From positions 62,001 to 126,000 of the forward strand of contig NZ_JRHH01000004.1 in NCBI RefSeq assembly GCF_000757385.1: a stretch of DNA of 64,000 nucleotides. The letters run 5' to 3'. Within the stretch, counting starts at the first letter, position 1; every line of letters begins with the position of its first letter. The notes beneath the pieces were generated by a model that was not told where the DNA came from, did no database searches, and worked only from the letters and a program-made list of their open reading frames with translations. Below are positions 42,601-52,926 of this stretch, one piece after another. The stretch comes from Flavobacterium aquatile LMG 4008 = ATCC 11947. Lineage in GTDB: Bacteria > Bacteroidota > Bacteroidia > Flavobacteriales > Flavobacteriaceae. A program made the position numbers and the translations under genes.

Positions 42601-45600
42601 ACTGGTGGTATATGTAGTTCCGTTTCCTGCCGTCCAGGTATAGCTATCACATGTAGAAATTGTGGTTGTATTTGTTGTAACTGCATTGTAAATTACCGTA
42701 ACATCTGCTGAAAAAGTTGTGGAGCATCCGTTAGCAATAGTCCAACGATAGACATAAGTTCCCACTTCGGAAGCTGTGGCTGTTGAAGCACCGCTATTCA
42801 CGGAACTAAAAGTAGTGGTACCCACACCTGATACTTGTGACCAAGTTCCTGTTCCTGTTTGTGGAGTATTACCACCTAATGAAGTACTAGTTAACCCACA
42901 AATTGTTTGATTAGAACCGGCAGTTGCAACAGAAGGTGTGTTGGAAACTGTTAAGTTTAAATTTAAATCATCAATTCGCCAATTGGCTGTATCTGCACCT
43001 GGATTACCAGTTCCGTTAGTTCCGTATATACGAAAAGTGATAGGTGTTCCGTTACCTTGACCAACAAAATTAATACCAGTGTGAGATTTTAGTTGCCAAG
43101 TACTATTGTTTGATATAGATCCTGAAACTAAGTTGGTAGAATAATTATCTGCACTGCTTCTAACAGTATATAATTGTGGGCCAGAACCAGTACTTCTTGT
43201 TCCAAAACTAATATTATTAAGTGTAAAGTTATATCCTGCAGTCGGTGTAATGGTAAAAGCAAAATGAGTTGAAGTAGCATTATTCAATGCACCAAGTGGT
43301 ACTGCAGCACCAGCATTGTTTGTTCCAGTTGATCCTGAATAACCTGATGATGCAGATACTGAGGTAATTAAAGTTGTAGTACCATTATTATTTCCTTGGC
43401 TTAAAGCCCCAACGGTAACATTTGGTTGAGATGTTGAAGGAGAAGCAGTTGCAAAAGTCCAACTTATATTTCCTGTATTACTTATACAAATGGGTTGTGT
43501 AACTGACAATATTTGTGTTTTCTGTAATGCAGCATTATAATTTTCATTACCTCCCTGATTCGCAGTAATAATTGCGTTACCAGGTCCGACGATAGTTACG
43601 GTATTACCGCTAATAGTAATTATTTCTGAATCACTAGTTGTGTAAAGAATTGCTAATCCTGAAGTAGCATTTTGTGTCAAAGTATATGATGTCGTTGATG
43701 CTGTACGAGTGTCGGTCGCCTCTAAAGTGATAATTTGTTCCGCTTTATTAATGATAAAAGCATACTCAGTTGACGTAGCTGATTCATAATTTGTATCAGT
43801 TGCAACTGTGGCAACCACAGTGTAACTTCCAGCATTAGTTGGCTTACTTGCCGAAGAAGCAACAACAGGATTAACTCCAGTATATAAATACGTTACGGCT
43901 TCAGTTGAACCTGTAACGGTTGAGGTACTTGGTCCTTGAGGTAAAGCATCATAGGTATAAGCATTAGCTCCAGTAACACTAATAGTCGAGGCAGCTTTTA
44001 AAATTGTAGCAGTAATACCTATAGGTTGTGCAAGTGTATAATTTGTGGACGATGCACCATCAAGAGTAAATCCAACCGCCGTAATTGGTTTATTAGTTCC
44101 AGCATTTGCCGTATCAAAATTATAAGTAACAGATGAATTGTTAACTGCAACGTCATCCAATCCTACTATTCCGTTGAGAGTAGCTGTTCCGGTTACTGTT
44201 GCTGTTGTAGTCGTATCATATGTTTTATCTACCCCAATTAAACCTGTAAAAGTTAACTCTTTTGGCGATACTGTACTACTAACTGTAGCAATAGTAACCG
44301 ATGTAGCACCACTACTACTTAAAGTAACATCACCTGAGTAGGTTCCAGCAGCAGTTGTAGAAGCTAAACGAACATAAATTGGAGTGCTTACTATAGTTCC
44401 TGCTCCTCCAACTGTAACTGTAGTTCCATAACTTGATCCGTTTGATAAAGAAACTTCAAAACCAATTGGTGCCGTTACTAAAATACTTTCGGCTAATGAT
44501 TGCCCGCTTACATTGAAGTTTGTTGGTGTTGTGCTTGGTGAACCATAAGTAGTATTAACTGCAGTTAAGGTGCCACTTGTAAAAATAGTTGCTGTTGTAG
44601 CAAAAATATCAGCAAATAATGTAGGTTGTGTTAAGCTATAATTTACAGCAGTTGTTCCGTTTAAATTATAATCTGTTACATCAACTTGAATTGCCGAATC
44701 AATTGCTGAACTTACAAAAGTTGCCATTGGCGTTCCAGTTAATGTTACATCATCACTGCCTACAATTCCTACTAATGATGGAGTGCCACTTAAAGTGGCA
44801 ATCGTGTTACCATCAAAAGGTTTATTATTTGCAGTAATACCTGTAATAGTTAGATTTTTAGGTATAACTGTTAGCGTTTGATCAGCTGTAGTTGCGTTAT
44901 AATTATCGTCAGTAGCTTGTGATGCTGTGATAGTTACTGTTCCTACTCCAACAATGTGTATGTTTCCAGAAACAATTTCAGCAACATTTGTATTGCTTGA
45001 TGAATAGGAGATTGCATTTATTCCCGAAGTTGATGATGTTGCATTTGGAGCATAATCAGCAGTGCCATATACTTTAGAATCTGTAGCTGAAAAAGTGATG
45101 AATTGGTTGGCTTTATTAACTGTTATGTCTCCTGAAATATAAGTTGTTGCTGCATAATTAGCAGCATTGTATGTTGCACCAGATCCGTTTGTTAAGTTTG
45201 AAGGGGTTACACTATCTGTATAAATAGCTGGACTTAGCATACTCAAGGTAGCCGAATCGTTTACGGCTGCTCCAATTCCGTAAGTGTTTGTTACTGATGG
45301 ACTTGTTCCTAAAGTATCTGAATATAATAATCCCGAAACAGTAAAAGCTGCAGATGAGCCACCTGATATAGTTGTACCGTATGTTTTGGAAACTCCATTT
45401 GCGGTAATTGTTAATCCAGTTAATGCTTGGTTAACCGTTAACGTGGTCGAAGTACTTCCTGCATTAAAACCTAGAGCTGCAGCTTGATTGGCATTAATTG
45501 TAGTTGTTCCGACAGCTTTTATAGTAACTATACCTGCATTAGTTATTGTAGCAACGTTTGTATTTGAACTTGTGTAGGTAAAAGACCCTGAACTATCCGA

Positions 45601-46650
45601 TGATGCTGTCATCGCAAAACCATTTGCATCACCGTAATTTTTGTTAACACTAGGATATGCATTGAAAGTAGGGTTGACACTAGGTGCGACTGGAGTACCA
45701 GCTGTACTTGCTGTAGCTGCACCATCTCCAATTGCATTCACTGCTCTGATTTGAACATTGTAAGATGTTCCATTTGTTAACCCTGTAATAATAATGGGAC
45801 TTGTTGTTTGAGCCGGAGAACAGGCAGTAAAGCTTATACCTCCGTTTGTAGAGTATTTATAATTGGTAATGGCAGAGCCACCATTTCCACCAGTAGTGAA
45901 CGCAACACTTAACTGTCCGTCACCTGGAGTAATTGAATTTATAGTTGGAGCTAAAGGCACAGTAGCTGCAGCTGCAATCGATATATTATCAATTCCTATA
46001 CCTTTACTCGCACCTGTACCATCAGGTCGCCACGTAACCCATCTAATTTGATACACTGAACTTGCTGCTAGACCAGTAACCGTAAACGATCTTGTTGATG
46101 TTGTATAACTAGTTACAGCACCAAAAGTCATTGCAGAACCTGAGATCGTTGTCCAAGCACCAGTTATGCCTAAACGGTATTGTAATGAATGACCAAAATC
46201 TTGTGTTGTTACACCAACATTAATTAATTCCAATTGGTATGAAACAGAAATTGAAGTTGCAGTACCAGTATTGATTGCCACTGCTATCATACTGTTACCA
46301 TTAGTTGCATTTGAAGATTGTTGAATGTATGCTCTAGCATTTGAACTCGATGCATACCCGTGAACTCCACCTGTTGAAAGAGGTGCTGTTTGCGCAGCAA
46401 TCGTTGCATTTCCACCAGGTTGAGCTCCTTCGGCAGCTGCTTGAGTTATTCTGTTAGTCGTAGAATTCCATGCAGCCATTCCAGCTGGCATAGAAGTAAA
46501 GGTTGCTGTTCCAAAATTTTGAGTGTAAGGCAAATTTTGTGCGGTTGGATTTGTCTGCCCAAGTCCTTTTATGGAGACAAGCAATAACATTAAAGTTAAA
46601 CTCCAAAAAGAAGATGAAGTAACTTTAAAAAAAAGTAAATTGTTTTTCAT
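39616..46650 (-). CDS. Giant T9SS-exported repeat surface protein
   Basis: A 2344-residue cell-surface protein. Signal peptide to about residue 32 (ends GLGQ); a jelly-roll-like region at 40-230; an FN3 domain at about 235-322; a bacterial Ig-like segment to 410; several MBG/YDG-type units (e.g. LTFTGLIGVDKTYDTTTTATVTG) to about 1050; another lectin-like region; PKD-like pieces; then five tandem units of about 115 residues sharing YEWELPxGVTR and FGVKALNGVG; and a C-terminal T9SS type A sorting domain (YPNPSTNTFQFNF ... GIYNVVVAQGENIKTLRLIKK). It is exported by type IX secretion and likely an adhesin or matrix protein. The tandem units match those of the 52927 protein. Confidence 0.93.
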   Translation of the reverse strand: MKNNLLFFKVTSSSFWSLTLMLLLVSIKGLGQTNPTAQNLPYTQNFGTATFTSMPAGMAAWNSTTNRITQAAAEGAQPGGNATIAAQTAPLSTGGVHGYASSSNARAYIQQSSNATNGNSMIAVAINTGTATSISVSYQLELINVGVTTQDFGHSLQYRLGITGAWTTISGSAMTFGAVTSYTTSTRSFTVTGLAASSVYQIRWVTWRPDGTGASKGIGIDNISIAAAATVPLAPTINSITPGDGQLSVAFTTGGNGGSAITNYKYSTNGGISFTACSPAQTTSPIIITGLTNGTSYNVQIRAVNAIGDGAATASTAGTPVAPSVNPTFNAYPSVNKNYGDANGFAMTASSDSSGSFTYTSSNTNVATITNAGIVTIKAVGTTTINANQAAALGFNAGSTSTTLTVNQALTGLTITANGVSKTYGTTISGGSSAAFTVSGLLYSDTLGTSPSVTNTYGIGAAVNDSATLSMLSPAIYTDSVTPSNLTNGSGATYNAANYAATTYISGDITVNKANQFITFSATDSKVYGTADYAPNATSSTSGINAISYSSSNTNVAEIVSGNIHIVGVGTVTITASQATDDNYNATTADQTLTVIPKNLTITGITANNKPFDGNTIATLSGTPSLVGIVGSDDVTLTGTPMATFVSSAIDSAIQVDVTDYNLNGTTAVNYSLTQPTLFADIFATTATIFTSGTLTAVNTTYGSPSTTPTNFNVSGQSLAESILVTAPIGFEVSLSNGSSYGTTVTVGGAGTIVSTPIYVRLASTTAAGTYSGDVTLSSSGATSVTIATVSSTVSPKELTFTGLIGVDKTYDTTTTATVTGTATLNGIVGLDDVAVNNSSVTYNFDTANAGTNKPITAVGFTLDGASSTNYTLAQPIGITATILKAASTISVTGANAYTYDALPQGPSTSTVTGSTEAVTYLYTGVNPVVASSASKPTNAGSYTVVATVATDTNYESATSTEYAFIINKAEQIITLEATDTRTASTTSYTLTQNATSGLAILYTTSDSEIITISGNTVTIVGPGNAIITANQGGNENYNAALQKTQILSVTQPICISNTGNISWTFATASPSTSQPNVTVGALSQGNNNGTTTLITSVSASSGYSGSTGTNNAGAAVPLGALNNATSTHFAFTITPTAGYNFTLNNISFGTRSTGSGPQLYTVRSSADNYSTNLVSGSISNNSTWQLKSHTGINFVGQGNGTPITFRIYGTNGTGNPGADTANWRIDDLNLNLTVSNTPSVATAGSNQTICGLTSTSLGGNTPQTGTGTWSQVSGVGTTTFSSVNSGASTATASEVGTYVYRWTIANGCSTTFSADVTVIYNAVTTNTTTISTCDSYTWTAGNGTTYTTSGTYTYVNGCTTEILDLTIAPSTANTTTISACDAYTWTAGNGNTYTASGTYSFINGCHTETLELTINSNSIVSQPSNASLCMSIGATATFTTASGSLNASFKWYSQLVNDDPLTGTWTLLANNDNYSGTTSANLIVTKTEPTVPENGTKYRVVVTSDCGVITSNYAIISDLPIPATPSTLLLTNDNAVLPATPSTPVTAIAIYVGTETEFRLTATAVDNVLYQWTLPLGMTSTSTDPLTGLTITNGNTIFVKFSASSATTPLLPYVQTINTLGCYSIPKATAPLTRILPTAPVINMNNGITTAPITSFAPYMGTNTVLRLSLTSAVGATSYEWELPEGVVRMTALSGGTVTTSTSSVDPFIYVNFSGVTNLNTSSYTPTSGVLTHVLRIGAKSKNGVGVSITTNSSVINPTTTSTAKLMTLIAVKPSPPAVLSLNNGVTTTAITTISGLIGNQGIYRLSASAATLASAYEWELPFGVTRVSGLNDETVENSTISTAPFIYVKFTDNVSVAYLQFGVKAINGVGSSINNNTALTPTTTSTAKLLRLATTVPVAPTTLTLNDGITSTAITAISKLIGEQGTYRLSAATSTLANSYEWELPNGVTRVTALDGLTIDNATSSVNPFIYVKFTDAVAPGILQFGVKALNGVGNSITNNVALLPATTSSARLLRLTVAIPVAPTSLVLSESGSTTAITVASKYIGKPTTLKLTAAPSVLANTYLWELPLGVTRTDLNGEPVAGLTSTDSFIYVNFSEFVVENSTTISLLFGVKALNNVGSSITINLAPNEASTARLLKVTAGLPYTVGTVTGDVSVCNRSEGYTYSFTATASANYYTITAPLSAIITSPSFPSNSSNILTTTDLSFTVVYLGTSAFSPTDKSLSIKSGNAFGLSANTRTLLLTKISCPTPPARMVTEKTDAFDVVAYPNPSTNTFQFNFTTNSDDQVEIKVYDMLGKLIETRQLNTLKNTILEVGNNYPSGIYNVVVAQGENIKTLRLIKK

Positions 46651-46702
46651 AACGGGGTTTTTTAAAGCTACTTTAAATTTAGCTTTGTTATAATTTTTGT
46701 TA

Positions 46703-46710
46703 CAAAAATA
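46703..46710 (-). promoter_or_regulatory. Candidate -7 box for the giant surface protein
   Basis: TATTTTTG on the minus strand matches TAnnTTTG, 52 bases before the ATG. No TTG at the right spacing upstream. Confidence 0.3.
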
Positions 46711-47036
46711 AATTTTGTTCTAAAATTTAAATATGATTACGTGATACTAAATTATTATTTTATTGTAAATTTAGACGACATATTGTGTTTTTAATCACCT
46801 GATTTTCAGAGGTTAAATATTTTAAATACAGTGTTTTTTTAAATTACAAGCTTAATAATTGTAAATAATTTTCTAAACTTTTTTAGGTTAATTTGAATTT
46901 AGCACTTATTTTTCAAGCACTTTTAAGGCTTCTTCAAAAAATTAATTTACTTTATTAAAATTTACTTTTTTTGTACAAAAATTTGTGGTAAGATTTTTTA
47001 GAATTAGGGTTTTAAGGTTTAGAAGTAAAGAGGTTT
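46711..47036. other. Gene-free AT-rich interval
   Basis: Between the giant surface gene (upstream side) and the end of the barrel gene at 47037. Very AT-rich, no ORF, no clear hairpin or repeat seen. Confidence 0.5.
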
Positions 47037-47726
47037 CTAGTTTTGTATTTTTTTCCCTAATTTAAAATTAAGTCCTAATGAAATGGCACTCATTTGTCCA
47101 TTTAAATTATTTTTTTCATCGGAAATATTTCCATCCCAAGTATGGTGTTGTCTAAAATTATTTATTAAGCTTAAATCTACAAATAAAGCTACGTTTTTAC
47201 TAACATTGTACATTGGAGCGAATCCATAAATTACTCCCAAAATGTAATCAGGAGAACCAATAACCTGGTTTTCAGATGATTTAATGGTTTTAAGCGAAGC
47301 AATATTAACGCCTAAATGTATGGGTAAGTTAAACCTTGAGGTATGATTGATACCAAATACGGTATTCAAGTTGAACATGGTTTGGATAGAAAGTCTAAAC
47401 TGAGCAACATCAAAATTTATACTTTTTACATTATTAGGAGTAAACCTATCAAAAGTTAAATCTGATTTAAAGGTAACGGATTTATTCATGTAAAATCTAG
47501 CACCTATACCAACTGAATTTAAATTTAACTCTCCAAGAACCTTGTCATTTTCTGAAGAAAAATATCCATCATTGTATGGTTTGATACCTCTACTGCTTCC
47601 AAAAGCAAAATCAATAGACCATCTATTTGTTTTTGCTTTATTTACACTTATTGAATCATTTTTTTCTTGTGAAAAAGAATTCATACACAAAATAAAGAAT
47701 GAAAGAACTAACAAAATACGTTTCAT
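47037..47726 (-). CDS. Outer-membrane beta-barrel protein, unknown
   Basis: A 229-residue protein with signal peptide MKRILLVLSFFILCMNSFSQ and a barrel-like strand pattern (RWSIDFAFGSSRG, SVGIGARFYMNKSVTFKSDLTFDRF, FRLSIQTMFNLN, FAPMYNVSKNVALFVDLSLI, ISLGLNFKLGKKI). It resembles the N-terminal barrel of flavobacterial OmpA-like proteins but lacks a peptidoglycan-binding domain. I choose ATG 47726 because the signal peptide starts there; the frame is open from 47780 with an implausible extension. Divergent from the TonB-dependent receptor. Confidence 0.8.
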   Translation of the reverse strand: MKRILLVLSFFILCMNSFSQEKNDSISVNKAKTNRWSIDFAFGSSRGIKPYNDGYFSSENDKVLGELNLNSVGIGARFYMNKSVTFKSDLTFDRFTPNNVKSINFDVAQFRLSIQTMFNLNTVFGINHTSRFNLPIHLGVNIASLKTIKSSENQVIGSPDYILGVIYGFAPMYNVSKNVALFVDLSLINNFRQHHTWDGNISDEKNNLNGQMSAISLGLNFKLGKKIQN

Positions 47727-47950
47727 AATTATGATTTTTTTGGCAAATCTATTCATTTTAACACATGTTATAAATAGCAAATTGAATTGTTAACGATTTG
47801 AAAACATTAGGTCTGCAAATTTATCTTTTTATGTTTTTATAAGAAATGATTTGTTAATATTATTCTAAGGAAAATGTTAAATTTATAATTTTAGGATAAC
47901 ATTAATTTCACATTTATACTCTTAGTTTGCATCACACAAAATCAAACCCC

Positions 47951-50854
47951 ATGAAGTATTTTCATATTATTTTTGTTTTTCTAATCACCAATATTGTTAC
48001 CGCACAAAATGGAATTATTGTTGGTAGTGTTGTTGATGAAGCTAACGGTTCTTCAATGCCCGGTGTCAATATCTATATTAAAAGTATCAAGTTTGGCGCA
48101 AATTCTGATGCTGACGGTAAATTCATTTTTAGAAATATACCAGCAGGATCTTATGAAGTTGAATTAAGTTCTATAGGGTATCAAACTAAAGTTGTTGCTG
48201 AAGTAATTGTTGTAGCAAATGAAACAACAAACTTAAATACTACTCTTGTTGCACAAAAAAATGTTTTAGACGAAGTGGTAATTACAAGAACCAAAGCCAA
48301 ATCAGAAACGGTTAAGTCATTACTTATTGCACAAAAAAATAGTGCCAACGTATCTGATGGAATATCCGCAGAAACAATTAAAAGAACGCCTGATAAAAGT
48401 ACTTCGGATGTTTTGAAAAGGATTAGCGGAGCAAGTATTCAAGATAATCGTTTTGTAATTATTAGAGGTTTGAATGATAGATATAATGCTGCTTTTTTAA
48501 ATGGGGCTCCATTGCCAAGTTCTGAACCTGATAGAAAAGCGTTTTCATTTGATATTTTCCCATCCAATATGTTGGATAATTTAATAATCACAAAAACTGC
48601 TAGTCCTGATTTACCGGGAGATTTTGCTGGAGGTGTTGTTCAAATTAATACTAAATCTGTTCCAGACAAAGATTTTCAAACAGTTACTATAGGTACTGGA
48701 TACAACACAGTAACTACTTGGAAAAATCAAAAAACTTACAAAGGCAGTGGAACAGATTGGATGGGTTTTGATAATGGTACACGAGACATTCCTTCTCAAA
48801 TACCAAGTACAGAGGTGTTTAATGCTTTGTCGTTTGAAGATAGAGCACTTATTGCTAAATCTTTTAAGACCGATTGGAATATTAATGATAACAGTTTTAA
48901 ACCCAATACTAATTTTCAATATTCTATAGGACGACATTTTACTTTTAAAGAAAAAGTTTTAGGTGTACTATTTTCAATTTCCAATAACAAAACCAACAGT
49001 TTTAATGAAGTTATTAGAAATGAATATGAAACACCAGATGCAGCGATGCCATCTGTTTTAATTTCAAAATTTAATGATAACAACTACAGCGAGCAAGTTT
49101 TGACAGCTGGTTTAGCCAATTTTTCATTTAAATTTAACGAGAATCACTCACTTTCATTAAAAAACATTTACAGTATAAATTCAAATGATTTAGTGGTTAT
49201 CAGAAATGGACAAAAAGATGTAACGGATTTTAGAACTATTGATGCAGATGTTAGATGGTTTACAAGTAATAAAATATATTCTGGGCAATTAAATGGAGAA
49301 CACTATTTTTCTGTACCAAAAATTAAGATGAATTGGACTGGTTTTTACAGTAACATAGACAGGAGTATTCCAAACTTGAGACGTAACATATATACCACTG
49401 CCAATCCGAACAGTACAGATCCGGCTGAAACTGTTGCTTACGCTGCAATTGCAAATAATAATGGTGGACCGGATTACGGTGGAGGTATGTTTTTTTCTGG
49501 AAATATTGAATTCATTACTGGTGGAAAAGTTGACTTTTCAAAGAAATTTAACATCGGTAAAAATCTAACAAATGAGCTTAAAATAGGTGGTTTTTTTCAA
49601 TCTAGAGAAAGAGATTTCTTTGCACGACAATTGCAATACAATACCTTAACGCAAGGTGGTACTTTTGATGATAATTTACTGACATTACCAAATGCTCAAA
49701 TATTTAATGTGGCAAATATGGGTCAGATTTCACCAGGAGTAAATGGATTTACTTTATTTGATTTTACTAAACCTACCGACTCTTATTCGGCGACTGCAAA
49801 ATTAAATGCGGGTTATGTTATGCTAGACAACCGTTTTAAAAAGTTTAGATTAATTTGGGGTGTAAGATATGAAAGTTATGTTCAAACCTTAGATTACAAA
49901 GAATCAGAAACAGTTAGTTCTTCTCGAAATAACAAACAGAATGATTTTCTTCCATCAGTTAATTTAGTGTATGCTTTAAACAGTAAACAAAACATTCGTG
50001 TAAGTTATTCTAAAACTTTAAATCGTCCAGAATTTAGAGAGTTAGCTCCATTTGGTTTCTATGACTTTACTACTCAATTTTTTACAGAAGGAGATACATT
50101 AAAAATAGCAACAATTAAAAATTTTGATTTGCGATATGAAATTTATCCTGGTAAAGGTCAAATACTTTCTGTTTCTTATTTTAATAAACAAATCACTAAT
50201 CCAATTGAGATTATACAAAAGGTGAATAACAAAAATATCACCTACAAGAATGCAAGAAGCGGCGAAATTAGTGGATTTGAGTTGGAATTTAGAACCTTAT
50301 TAAGTTCGATTTTCACTACAAAAGAAACTACTTTTTTTGATGATATTACTTTATTTGCAAACACAGCCATTATAAAGTCTAATGTTGACGTTTCTAATAT
50401 TGCTTCTGCTAATCCTGAAAAGAATAGACCGCTACAAGGACAATCTCCTTATGTGATTAACTCTGGATTGCAATATTTGAATAAAGATAATGGGTGGGCA
50501 TTTTCAGCAAACGTAAATAAAGTTGGAAATAGAATAGCTTATGCCTCAAGTGAAATTGAGCCTTCTATTTGGGAGAAAGGAAGAACATTTCTTGATTTTC
50601 AGATAGCTAAGAATTTGATGAAAAACAAAATTGAATTGAAATTAAATATTCAAAATGTGCTGGCTCAAGATCAAATTTTCTACCAAAACAATTATAGTAA
50701 GACAGCCAAGTATGGTACTTTTGAAACACTTGGAAACTATGTCTTTACTGGTGACTATTTGTATGAAGAAGGTTATAATGCTAAGAATGATGATATAATT
50801 TGGTTGACTAAATATGGTCGTTCCTTTTCGTTAGCCCTCACGTATACTTTTTAA
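47951..50854 (+). CDS. TonB-dependent receptor
   Basis: A 967-residue outer-membrane transporter. Signal peptide MKYFHIIFVFLITNIVTAQ; N-terminal carboxypeptidase-regulatory-like domain (GIIVGSVVDEANGSSMPGVNIYIKSIKFGANSDADGKF); plug domain (SDVLKRISGASIQDNRFVIIRGLNDRYNAAFLNGAPLPSSEPDRKAFSFDIFPSNML); and a 22-strand-type barrel ending SFSLALTYTF. No SusD-like gene follows, so it is not a typical polysaccharide-utilisation pair; the substrate is unknown. Start ATG 47951 chosen because the signal peptide begins there, rather than the ATG at 47927. Confidence 0.94.
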   Translation: MKYFHIIFVFLITNIVTAQNGIIVGSVVDEANGSSMPGVNIYIKSIKFGANSDADGKFIFRNIPAGSYEVELSSIGYQTKVVAEVIVVANETTNLNTTLVAQKNVLDEVVITRTKAKSETVKSLLIAQKNSANVSDGISAETIKRTPDKSTSDVLKRISGASIQDNRFVIIRGLNDRYNAAFLNGAPLPSSEPDRKAFSFDIFPSNMLDNLIITKTASPDLPGDFAGGVVQINTKSVPDKDFQTVTIGTGYNTVTTWKNQKTYKGSGTDWMGFDNGTRDIPSQIPSTEVFNALSFEDRALIAKSFKTDWNINDNSFKPNTNFQYSIGRHFTFKEKVLGVLFSISNNKTNSFNEVIRNEYETPDAAMPSVLISKFNDNNYSEQVLTAGLANFSFKFNENHSLSLKNIYSINSNDLVVIRNGQKDVTDFRTIDADVRWFTSNKIYSGQLNGEHYFSVPKIKMNWTGFYSNIDRSIPNLRRNIYTTANPNSTDPAETVAYAAIANNNGGPDYGGGMFFSGNIEFITGGKVDFSKKFNIGKNLTNELKIGGFFQSRERDFFARQLQYNTLTQGGTFDDNLLTLPNAQIFNVANMGQISPGVNGFTLFDFTKPTDSYSATAKLNAGYVMLDNRFKKFRLIWGVRYESYVQTLDYKESETVSSSRNNKQNDFLPSVNLVYALNSKQNIRVSYSKTLNRPEFRELAPFGFYDFTTQFFTEGDTLKIATIKNFDLRYEIYPGKGQILSVSYFNKQITNPIEIIQKVNNKNITYKNARSGEISGFELEFRTLLSSIFTTKETTFFDDITLFANTAIIKSNVDVSNIASANPEKNRPLQGQSPYVINSGLQYLNKDNGWAFSANVNKVGNRIAYASSEIEPSIWEKGRTFLDFQIAKNLMKNKIELKLNIQNVLAQDQIFYQNNYSKTAKYGTFETLGNYVFTGDYLYEEGYNAKNDDIIWLTKYGRSFSLALTYTF

Positions 50855-51332
50855 TCAATTGTAGATAGTAGAATCTAGCCATTAACATTTTAAGTGTATC
50901 ATAAGGTTACTATTTTAATGGAATAGTTTTTTTAACTCTTGACTCATTTTTCACTTCTGTTTTTTAATTCAAAATTGTTTTTTAGAATAGTTGAGTTCTA
51001 TTTCTTGTTTAGTTGACTTTAGCTTATTGCTAGTTATCTAAATTTTAAAATTTCACAATTAAGTGGAACCTAATTTACTAGTTTATAATTCTTACTAATA
51101 GAATTGAAATTTTTTATAATTGAGTAGTAATAAAACAAAAAAATAGTTGGCAACCGAATTCATAGTTATTAGCTAGCGACATTGATGATTCTCAAGATTT
51201 CTATTATCGTAGGTAAATGTTTCAAGTTTTTTAAACATAAAAATGAACAAATTAATATTTACTAAAATAATTACAAATAAACTAAAAATACACAATTGCA
51301 ATTGACAAGAGTTTTAAAAAATAATAATTGAA
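50855..51332. other. Gene-free AT-rich interval
   Basis: 478 bases between the TonB receptor and the beta-glucosidase gene. No ORF of credible composition, no clear terminator hairpin and no repeat was found; it must hold the beta-glucosidase promoter. Confidence 0.5.
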
Positions 51333-52718
51333 ATGAAGAATCATGATAATTTAGTTGGAAAAACATTCAATTATAATAAAAGTGACTTTGGGGACGACTT
51401 CCTATGGGGTATTTCCACTTCTGCATTTCAAACGGAAGGCTTTAATGACAAATTTGGTAGAGGACCATCAATATGGGATGAATTCTCAAAAAAAGAAAAA
51501 GCCATAGCAAATAATGATTCTCCAAATATCGCAACTAATTTTTATGAAAATTATAGAGAAGATATTTTGTTAGTAAAAAAAATGGGTATTCCTAATTTTA
51601 GATTTTCAATTTCTTGGTCAAGAATTCTTCCTAATGGGACTGGAGAAATTAATCAAGAAGGAATCAAATACTACAATGAAATTTTAAGTTTTTGTATTGA
51701 AAATGATATAGAGCCTTTTGTGACCCTATATCATTGGGACTTACCATTGGAACTAGAAAAAAAAGGTGGATGGACCAACAGAAGTATTTTAGATTGGTTT
51801 GAGGAGTATACCAAAGTATGTGTAAATGCTTTTAAAGATAAAGTAAAGTATTGGATAGTACTAAACGAACCTTCAGTATTTGTAGGAGCTGGTTATTTCC
51901 TTGGAGTTCACGCGCCTGGTAGAAAAGGGCTTGTCAATTTTTTACCAGCAATGCATCATGCTTTATTATGCCAATCAATCTCCTACAAAGCCATTAAAGA
52001 GATCGACCCTAAATGTGAGGTAGGCTCAACTTATTCTTGCACCCACATAACTCCCATTTCTTACAAAGAAAAAAATATTAAAGCAGCCGAAAGGATTGAT
52101 ACATTGTTGAATAAATTATTTATTGAGCCTTCGCTTGGTTTAGGTTATCCAATAAAAACATTACCTTTTTTGAAGCACGTTTCTAAATATTTTATACCTG
52201 GTGATGAGGTATTGTTGAAAGTAGATTTTGATTTTATTGGCTTACAAAATTACACCAGAGAGGTGGTAGAACATGACTCATACGTGGCTTATGTCAATGC
52301 CAAGCTAATTTCTGCGAAAAAAAGAAAAGTTGCTACAACTTTAATGAGATGGGAAATTTATCCTCAATCCATTTATATGATGCTTTTAAAATTTAGTGAA
52401 TATTCAGGCGTCAAGAAAATTTTGATCACAGAAAATGGTGCTTCATTTGAAGATGAGGTTAGTCAAAATGATGTGATTGCAGATAATGATCGAATTTTTT
52501 TTATAAGAGATTATTTGCAGCAAGTTTTGTATGCGATGGAAAAAACAGACAAAATTAAAGGTTATTTTGTTTGGTCCTTAACTGATAATTTTGAGTGGAT
52601 TGAGGGTTATAAACAAAGATTTGGATTGGTTTACATTGATTATGTATCTCAAAAAAGAATCATAAAAAATTCGGGTAAATGGTACAAGTTTTTTTTAGAA
52701 GGGGCATTAAGTAACTAA
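51333..52718 (+). CDS. GH1 family beta-glucosidase-like hydrolase
   Basis: A 461-residue glycoside hydrolase family 1 enzyme with a (beta/alpha)8 barrel. Seen: DFLWGISTSAFQTEG near the start, FRFSISWSRILPNG, acid/base Glu179 in VLNEPSV, nucleophile Glu367 in LITENGASF and the aglycone region VWSLTDNFEW. No signal peptide, so cytoplasmic: it would cleave imported beta-glucosides. Start ATG 51333 begins 23 residues before DFLWG, longer than typical but without a better candidate. It stands alone between surface-protein genes. Confidence 0.95.
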   Translation: MKNHDNLVGKTFNYNKSDFGDDFLWGISTSAFQTEGFNDKFGRGPSIWDEFSKKEKAIANNDSPNIATNFYENYREDILLVKKMGIPNFRFSISWSRILPNGTGEINQEGIKYYNEILSFCIENDIEPFVTLYHWDLPLELEKKGGWTNRSILDWFEEYTKVCVNAFKDKVKYWIVLNEPSVFVGAGYFLGVHAPGRKGLVNFLPAMHHALLCQSISYKAIKEIDPKCEVGSTYSCTHITPISYKEKNIKAAERIDTLLNKLFIEPSLGLGYPIKTLPFLKHVSKYFIPGDEVLLKVDFDFIGLQNYTREVVEHDSYVAYVNAKLISAKKRKVATTLMRWEIYPQSIYMMLLKFSEYSGVKKILITENGASFEDEVSQNDVIADNDRIFFIRDYLQQVLYAMEKTDKIKGYFVWSLTDNFEWIEGYKQRFGLVYIDYVSQKRIIKNSGKWYKFFLEGALSN

Positions 52719-52862
52719 AGTTAAGTTAACATTGTACTTATTTTTTTTCCAATTTTAACACGGTTTTACATTAAATTAACAAATTGCGAAATAATATTTT
52801 ACATTACAACTTGCATAGAAAACTATTAATTTACTTAAAAATTATCTTTATTTAATTGAGTA

Positions 52863-52896
52863 TTTGCGTTAACTTATTTTCCCTGGTCTAAGTTTG
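52863..52896 (+). promoter_or_regulatory. Promoter of the 1539-residue surface protein
   Basis: TTTG (52863-52866), 22 bases, TAAGTTTG (52889-52896, full TAnnTTTG match), with the ATG 31 bases further. Confidence 0.6.
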
Positions 52897-52926
52897 TGCA
52901 GTCTAATTAAAACAACATTTTAAAAA

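Noticed and set aside
44138..46051. Plus-strand ORFs opposite the giant surface protein
   Set aside because: Val/Thr/Pro-rich shadows of the Thr/Ser-rich repeat protein on the other strand.
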